Shown here: positions 57,336 to 64,000 of the stretch, in pieces
How positions within the stretch are numbered: position 1 is the stretch's first letter
Layout of the letters: each line of letters starts with the position of its first letter
Source of the DNA: Castanea sativa
Taxonomy: Eukaryota; Streptophyta; Magnoliopsida; Fagales; Fagaceae
NCBI RefSeq assembly: GCF_040712315.1
Contig: NC_134013.1
Location: forward strand, 83,086,001-83,150,000
DNA length: 64,000 nucleotides
Direction: 5' to 3'
Position numbers and translations under genes: made by a program
The notes under the pieces: model-generated
The model's input: the letters and a program-made list of their open reading frames with translations, nothing else
Databases searched by the model: none
What the model was told of the DNA's origin: nothing

Positions 57336-58086
57336 TGTAATTGCACAATTGCACCTGGCCCCAAGAACAGTTACGGGCTCAGGCCCAACAAGCCTTAAAC
57401 AATGTAATTTGTAGAGTGTGGGCTTGAAACCCAGGTTAGAAGTGTTTGAGGATTAAATGGCAAGCTAAAGATTATAAACACTAAAAAAACAACAAAGAAT
57501 ACTATAAGTCAATCTGTTCGGACATAAGCCGAGAACTGTTCTTATATTATTTCTCTCTCTCTTTTTCTCTTTCCTTTAGGTTACCAAGAGGGGATCCCCT
57601 TTTTCTGTCTTAGATTGCTCTTTAAATACTACTCTTTTGAATAATTTGTACATGTGTTGCCTCACCTCCCCCTTAGCCTAGATATTTATTTTCTCAGTGC
57701 CTTTGAATAGTAACCAGAAGTTTCTCTTCCACTGTTCAGGTGTCACTTCCCCATAAATGCGGCCAGGGTGGTAGGTGCAGGGTCTTTAATATGGAGGTGG
57801 CAACCTTTATCTTTGACATTTCTTCAACACCAGTGCTTCTGGGGCATTCTAGGGTTTCCCCCTTTTAACCATTGGCCTTAACCGTGTCATCCCCTAATCT
57901 TTACTACAAAATCCCGAGTTCTTCGGTGTCCATCCGAGGGTAAGTTTACCCTCGGCTGGATCCTCGGATCCTCAGCGTATGGACCGACCCATAATACTAA
58001 CAAATTCTAAACCCAGGAGCAGGTCGGCCTTCCTTAACACGGCCCAAAAGGCCCACATTCTCGTCAGGATCTTTTTGCCCCCCACA
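57336..58086 (-). repeat. LTR of the truncated Tat element
   Basis: In plus orientation it starts TGTAATTGCACAATTGCACC and ends GCCCCCCACA; reversed, this gives TGTGGGGGGC...TTACA, matching the LTRs at 24259 and 34638. Length is 751 bp. Confidence 0.88.
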
Positions 58087-58592
58087 ATAGCCCCTCAAAA
58101 CTCTAATTTTCAACGTCCGAGGAGAAAAATAGGGTTTTGATCCGACAAGAACCTACTCCACACACTTTGTGAGTGATGGCACGTGTGGAAATCGTTTCGC
58201 ATCCCAAAAGATGCCACTTGGCGGTTTTATTTTCAACAACGCGCGTATTTATTACTGTAAGTTACATTTTGTCTCCCACGTTCAACGGTGAGATGGGTAT
58301 CCAACGGTCCTCGTTACTCCACGAAATTTTAGGCGGGACAAATATAATTTCGAGGCCGCCTTTTCGCACGTCGTGACGCTTCGGGAACCTGCGCCTTCAT
58401 TTAATTCATCAGGGACTAATCCCATCAAAACACCAACAATCATACTTTACCTGCAGAAAACCGTAGAAACCTGTACCTTCAATTTTGTAAGTTCTTGCTC
58501 TCTCTACTTTTAACCTTTTCTCCTCGGATACAGTCCTCGGCTGTTTTCGTAAATATTCTCCCTTTTAGAGTTTAGCCTTTCATTCCTTTCTA

Positions 58593-60044
58593 ATGGGTAT
58601 GTTTAAGTGTTTAGTTGATACCACCGCTGGGATGGAAGGCTTTAGGGCCAAATACCGTATTCCCAGTGATGTGGGGTTAAAATATTGCCCGGCAGAAGCC
58701 GTGGCCGGTTCTAGGAAAGAGGGAGAGGTTATCATCCCAATGATAGCCTTTATAGAGGGTGGGATGACCCTTCCAATGAAACCTGTAACTAGGGAGTACC
58801 TTCGCAACCACCGGTTGTGTCCCGATCAGTGCCTCCCAAACGTTTTTAGAGTTTTAGGTAGCGTAGATGCTCTGAACGAGCAGATGGGTTTAAACTTCAC
58901 ATGGCACGATGTCGTGTTTCTATATGAGTCCCATAAACTTTCCAACGTAGGTTACTACATCAAGTCTCGTTCTAGTGTCGTTAGGTTAATCTCCTGTCTT
59001 CCCAAATCCAACAAAGGCATGAAGGACGACCACCTGATCGTCTCTGGGAATTGGCACGACGGCTTCCACTGCCCAGTTGAGTGGGGGAATCCAGGTGCGA
59101 TGCCGTAGGATTAATCTCCCCACAACACAACTTCTTATAACACACCCAGAAATGCATATTCATACTTAAACTTGTTAAATATCTGTGTGAATCTGATCAG
59201 GTTCGTTTGTTTTGATGTCTTTTTTGCAGATAAACAACACGTGCGTCCTCGTCTGAGTCACTGTAACGTCGCAGATCTAAACCGAGTACTTCGCTCCGAG
59301 GTGTTCGTTAGTGAAGACTTACAACTCCGGGCTGCTCATCTCATTCTAGGGTACACTCCCATTTCCTCGGACTTCCAAGAGATAGAAAACGCCATAGTTG
59401 CGGGTGACCGAAGACGAAGGAGGATAAACGTAGCTCGGCCCCACTTTCTGGACGACCGCGACCTCCCGGACGCTCCTAATACCGTTCTATACAACCGGCC
59501 TATAGCAGCCATTCCCCTAACCGTGCACTCACAAGCAACTGTCGTTCCAGAAGAGCAGGTGTCTTCTTCGCATACTCTTGACGACGAGATAGATCAATTC
59601 CATCTCGAAGACACCGAGAGACCTTGCGGGAATCAGTTTGTTGTACTCTCCGACGAGGAGGAAGAAGCCACCGAGGCCTCTGGAATTGAAGGGCTGGTGG
59701 TTGCCCTACCCGAGGACGAATCTGAAGAAAATATGGGAAGAATGGAGGGTCTCCTCACTAGTAGAGCTGCTAAGGTTGCAGAGAAAAAGACGGGGACGTC
59801 CCAAGTTCCCCTCTCTTTACCACCTCCCCCTCCTCCAGCTGAACCAAAACCTCCAACCGAGGACCCCAAGAAGAAGAGAAAGGGGGATACTGAGGGGACG
59901 ATCAGTAAAGACCCCAAGAAACCAAGGCAACAACTCCTACCGGTTCAGCAGAAGAAGCTGGACAAAGGCAAGGGTAGGGCCCGCTCGGTTGAAATTGGGG
60001 AAATCAGGGACGAGGCTGAAGTGCGCCGAGCACCGACCACCTGA
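58593..60044 (+). CDS. Spliced antisense gene of the truncated Tat element
   Basis: Exon 1 is 58593-59094 (502 bp, the same length as in the element at 24-35 kb), with donor CCAG/GTGCGA. The intron is 59095-59229, acceptor TTTTTGCAG. Exon 2 begins at 59230 (DKQHVRPRLSHCNVADLNRV) and stays open to 60044. The product has the same N-terminal domain (MTLPMKPVTREYLRNHRLCP, SCLPKSNKGMKDD), then an acidic linker and a Pro-rich/Lys-rich stretch (KKKRKGDTEG) that could be a nuclear signal. The stop at 60042-60044 results from a shift relative to the other copy; homology continues to 60183 (RAVQQGHAHHLAEVLERPL). This copy is less damaged than the one at 31.7-34.1 kb. It resembles the Transposase_28-like plant family; function unknown. 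Confidence 0.75.
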
Positions 60045-60183
60045 TCCCCCGATCTAAGACTGGACGGCGCACCCATCTCCTGCCAGTCCAGTATAAGGGC
60101 GGTTCAACAAGGCCATGCCCACCACTTGGCCGAAGTGTTGGAACGCCCTCTCCTGCTGCCCAAGGACATGGAGACCTTGGCCG

Positions 60184-60905
60184 AAGCTATAACCAATTTT
60201 GTTTTTTTTTAGAAACAAGCTATAACCAATTTTGTAACTAAAGTTTATCTATATATTTTTAAATAGTTTTTGAGAGGTAGAAAAAAAAAATCACATGTCC
60301 AATTATGAAAGATTTGAAACCTGAGATTTCATTTCCAATTATGGAAGATTTGAAACCTTATCTTATCTTACTTTTACTCTCTTTGCCATTCTCTTTCTCT
60401 CTTTCTTTTTCATTTTTTTTATTTTTTTTTATTGAGAACCTTCTATGAAATATTGAAATAGGTAATTTTTAAAATAACAATATCGTGTGGGTGACGCGAT
60501 TAGTTCCATTCTCTTGCCTGAGAAAAATTATTTTCCCTTAATGTGGCGTTTGGTACAAGAGAATCCACATTACTTTTGACATCTAGATTTCTAGGAATGT
60601 AATTCTTAATTGAAAATCTCTTAAGATTCCTAGGAATGTGAGATGATAATGTTTGGTTTATTCACAGGAATATTAAATAAATTAATTATTTTTCTCATTC
60701 TATCCTTAGATTTGAATGTGAACTACCAAGTCCTTTAAAAAAAAATTCCTTTAAATAAATAATGAAAAACCAAATATAAATTATTAATTATGACAAATTC
60801 ATTAAAATTATAGTCTAACATTTTAAAATGACAAATACAATATAAAAATAACTATTTAAATTCTCAAATGCTTTTATTCTTAATAATAATTTTTAAAAGA
60901 GTTAG
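60184..60905. repeat. Duplicated target region, copy A' (uninterrupted)
   Basis: 722 bp matching copy A. At GAGTTAG (60899-60905) it continues without interruption into TCCATAATAATTTG, so it shows what the locus looked like before the LTR element arrived. Confidence 0.9.
60202..60216 (-). mobile_element. Poly-T micro-insertion (copy A')
   Basis: TTTTTTTTTAGAAAC between copies of AAGCTATAACCAATTTTG (60184-60201 and 60217-60234), orthologous to 56588-56601. Confidence 0.85.
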
Positions 60906-61190
60906 TCCATAATAATTTGTTTTATATTTTATCTTAATTGCTTAAATGATAAGGAAAAATGGTTAAAATTGTCAATTTATAAAAAATACAATTTCTTTTA
61001 AGTTAGGGAATCTAGATTCCCACCTGTTTTAAAGGGAATCTACATTCCTACTGAGAGAGGTTTAAGGGGGGAATCTAGATTCCCCTAACATCTAATTCCC
61101 TAGCATGATTTGCAACCAAATATGAGAATTTTTAAACATTCCTAAGAATCCTAAAATATTACCCCGTACCAATCGCCACATAATAGTTTT
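60542..61190. mobile_element. PIF/Harbinger-like MITE, complete copy
   Basis: It starts TGTGGCGTTTGGTACAAGAG and ends CCGTACCAATCGCCACA, an inverted pair. It is flanked by TAA at 60539-60541 and 61191-61193, a perfect 3-bp duplication. The interior repeats AGGAATGTAGATTCCTAGGA-like text in both orientations. No coding capacity. Confidence 0.8.
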
Positions 61191-61331
61191 TTAGGCCTCT
61201 ATTTGATTATCTAGTGATCTCAACGATATCCCGATGTTCAAAAAATAATGATGTGATCAATATCCACATTCCTTTTTATATATTTATTATTATTTGGAAC
61301 AAGATAGGTGGACATTGTTAGAGGGGATCAT

Positions 61332-61390
61332 TTTTTTTTTTTTTTAGAAACAAACGCACGTATAAAGGAGAGAGAAAGAGATTCTAACAC
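61332..61390 (-). mobile_element. Short LINE-tail insertion
   Basis: Poly-T plus AGAAACAAACGCACGTATAA and on to CTAACAC, between TTGTTAGAGGGGATCAT (61315-61331) and TTGTTATAGGGGATCAT (61391-61407), a 17-bp duplication with one mismatch. Confidence 0.8.
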
Positions 61391-61407
61391 TTGTTATAGG
61401 GGATCAT

Positions 61408-62022
61408 GGTGAACAATAAGATGTTTAGATGATTTTTTTTTTTTTTGTAATTTTTTTAGAAGGGAGTGGAGGAAATGAGAGATTGGCCCATGATCCCCAC
61501 CATATCTCCCTTATCTATTTAAGTTTTGGGAATTACTAAATCTTTAATATGGAGTGTACAATCTTCATTTCAAACAAATGGAGAGTAAAAAATTTGAATT
61601 CTTGATTGGACTTTCTTTAGGCTTTCACATTAATATTAGTTAGCAACTCATGTAATGCATGAAAAAGTTTAATAAAATGTGATTTTATCTTTAAAAAAAT
61701 ATGTCAAAAGCCTTGTAACTGAATTAGCACCTCCACATGGACAAAGTGCTTGGGGGTTTAGGGGGAAATGATTCAAACTGCAGGGTTAGCAGCAAGTTGT
61801 AATTATTTCTCAACAAAAAAAAAAATCTTTAAAAAAACATTTTTTTTCCTCTTCTATGTTGTATATAAATATGAAATTTATAATTATGATAGTTATTAAT
61901 TAGACATTTATTAGGATTGTCTTTTTGTATGGAATATTAAATATAAAATTAAATAATTTGGTAGTTTTTAATAGCTGTTTATTATGATTTTACTTTATAT
62001 GAAATTATTGAATATATAATTA
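61408..62022. other. Intergenic, AT-rich, no gene seen
   Basis: Repeated GATAGTTATTAATTAGACAT-like text begins near 61885. No gene. Confidence 0.4.
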
Positions 62023-62184
62023 TGATAATTATTAATGGGTATATATTATGGTTGTGTTTGTATATGAAATTATTTATTTTATTAATTAAGAGAATATGAT
62101 ATATTAAGATTCTTTTTTCTTGTTAAGAAATTTTTTTTTTCATATACAGACACAACCATAAAAAGTACTCATTAATAATTACCA
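62023..62184. repeat. Inverted repeat, arms about 47 bp
   Basis: 62023-62069 (TTATGGTTGTGTTTGTATATG inside, here split: TATTATGGTTGTG, TTTGTATATGAAA) pairs with 62138-62184 (TTTCATATACAGACACAACC inside), with about 68 bases between. Related text recurs at 61885-61945 and 63450-63500. Confidence 0.7.
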
Positions 62185-64000
62185 TAAAATTATATATTTA
62201 ATACTAAACTATAATCATATTATAAAAGTTAGATCCCAGAACTGGTGGATGCATGCTACAATGACACTTATTCATTTTCAAAGCATCTTGTAATGACACG
62301 TGATAAATTCTTATATTTAATTGGTATGATTGGACAAACAATGCCACGTGTTAGAATATTATTTGTATATGTCAATATATTTTACATAATACTAGACACG
62401 TGGCATATAATTAAAATTTTGAATGAAATAAATACATTTCTTCATTATGGTATTTAAGTTTACATTTTTATTCTTATTTATGACCTCTAATTCTTAATTT
62501 GTCATTTTTCTATTATTTTCCTTACCATTTCCATTCCAAAGTCTATTCAAGTATTTTTTTTTTCTAAAAAAAAAAAGTAATTTTTTGAAAAAATACTTTG
62601 ATTGAGTAATTTATGTGTAATCTAATTAGATATTAGATATTATATATTGAGATTTTTAGAAAAACTTAAACCATAATTAAATACACCACAATTAGAAAGA
62701 AAAAAAAAGGCTAGAAGTCATTTTATTTTTTTCACTTTTTAAACACATGAAATTAAAATTGTATCTCATCATCAAATAAATATTACCATCCTTTTTTTTT
62801 TCTTTTACATTAAGAATTATATCAATATCGTAATATAAATATTTTATATATCTTTCTAAGTGTTATATAAATATTTTTAATATAATAATGTTAATATATT
62901 AATGGATTTTAGTGGACTTTTTACGTAATATTATTGACTCAAATAATAGAAATAAAATAATGTTCATTATTTCACTATATTGATTAGCAACTATTGGAAG
63001 CAAAAACAATAATTTTTTTCCAGGATTATGAATATGGTTTTTGTTAAATTGTTACTTTTACTTAATATTTAAAATTGCAATACTTATGAGTTTCCATGTA
63101 TCACAATAATAATAATACTAATTTAACAAAAATATTTTAAAAAAATTTGTGCAATGCACGGTCCTATCATTAGTTTCATATAAAAATAAAATCATAATAA
63201 ATAGCTATAGCTATTAATAACTCCCATATTATTTATGATTCTAATAGGGGTTGAATATATAATAGAATTTAAACTCAATTATAAATGTATAAAATTGCGA
63301 GGTCTCATAAACTTATGTGCTCATAATATTATAAGGTCAACTAAAGGTTAAAAAAGTTTTGGTTTTATATATAGATTACTAGTTAGTAACCTGTGCAATT
63401 GACAATGTTTTAATATAATATATTTCACTTTTTTGTCTAAATATAAAATTTGATAATTATAAAATTCACTAATAAGTATTTATTATAATTGTGTTTACGG
63501 ATGAAACTACATGTTCTATCATTAAAAGAAAATATATGTGTCAAAATTCTAATGTAGGGTATAATTATGGAATAAAATTCTAATTCATTTAAAATATATA
63601 TATTAGAATAATGATGTATAGTATTATGTGACATCAATAAGTGGTAAAATATTATTAAATCAACAAAAAAAAAAGTTTTTGGTCTTAATATGAGACTAAA
63701 TTCTATAAAGATGTGGTGTAAATTAAAACTCAAGTTTTACATCTTCCAATCACAATATGTATGTCACATCATCTTATTATATATTAAAGAATAAATACAA
63801 CCACACTCAATCAATTCTAATATCCATATAAAAATCAATTCTATCGGATATGGTAAGATGTATTGAGTTTTAAGTAAAAATATAATGTGTCAATCTCTTA
63901 TTAGATGGTGTAAAAGTAAAATATGGGTTTTTACACCTAATTCTTACCAAATTTATACTCTTAATATATATTATAGATAGATTATAGTTATATGGTATAT
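62185..64000. other. AT-rich repeat-derived DNA, no gene seen
   Basis: Very AT-rich, with families of short related segments. Two possible Helitron 3' ends are visible: GTGCAATGCACGGTCC followed by TATCATTAGT (63149-63174, plus) and, in reverse, ACTAGT before GTAACCTGTGCAATTG (63378-63401). No open frame with recognisable content. Confidence 0.4.

Larger units (their letters stand above)
57336..60183 (-). mobile_element. Inverted, truncated Tat-type retrotransposon
   Basis: Only the 3' portion remains, in reverse orientation: the 3' LTR (57336-58086), then the antisense gene, now on the plus strand. It stops abruptly at 60183 inside that gene, joined to copy A' of the flank. Gag, pol and the 5' LTR are absent. 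The sequence is homologous to 31.9-35.4 kb but clearly a separate insertion. Confidence 0.88.

Overview
This window is plant nuclear DNA: AT-rich, with multi-exon genes that have GT-AG introns, and packed with LTR retrotransposons, MULEs, MITEs, SINEs and truncated LINEs. The gene set is that of a eudicot. Several dispersed repeats look like those I remember from Fagaceae (oak or chestnut), but that family call is a guess from memory. There is no bacterial, organellar or CRISPR signal.

Three host genes can be assembled exon by exon, with every splice phase closing. (1) An ATG18b-type autophagy WD-repeat protein, + strand, 6190-16694, 11 coding exons, 371 codons. (2) An AFG1-like mitochondrial AAA-type ATPase, + strand, 39943-46235, 14 coding exons, 489 codons, with an inferred intron in the 5' UTR. 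(3) A TTC1/TPR1-like tetratricopeptide protein, - strand, 53973-48880, 5 exons, 295 codons. Between genes 1 and 2 lies one decayed exon (about 21976-22054, - strand) that looks like the start of a TMEM208/DUF788 gene. As I remember it, Arabidopsis chromosome 4 has the same order (At4g30480 TPR, At4g30490 AFG1-like, At4g30500 DUF788, At4g30510 ATG18b), so the window appears to be a conserved block in which the DUF788 copy has decayed and repeats have filled the gap.

Layout: 1-6000 is intergenic with a 3.3-kb MULE (1073-4382, perfect 9-bp target duplication), two SINEs and MITEs. 6190-16694 is ATG18b with many intronic repeats. 17-24 kb is intergenic, with a Copia relic, a MITE carrying a 15-bp minisatellite and the DUF788 relic. 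24259-35379 is a near-complete Ty3/gypsy element of Tat type: LTRs, gag, PR, RT, two RNase H domains, INT, a 151-bp tandem array, and an intron-containing gene on the opposite strand. 35.4-39 kb is AT-rich with an 840-bp tandem duplication. 39.9-46.2 kb is AFG1; 46-49 kb holds MITEs; 48.9-54 kb is the TPR gene. 54-64 kb is intergenic and holds an inverted, truncated second copy of the Tat element between two copies of its own target region.

The host genes are not an operon and do not form one pathway (autophagy, mitochondrial proteostasis, TPR co-chaperone-like). The most informative signals are structural: many ultra-short retroposed insertions, each flanked by 10-20 bp target duplications; a locus that preserves filled and empty alleles side by side; and the spliced antisense gene inside the Tat elements, seen in two independent copies.
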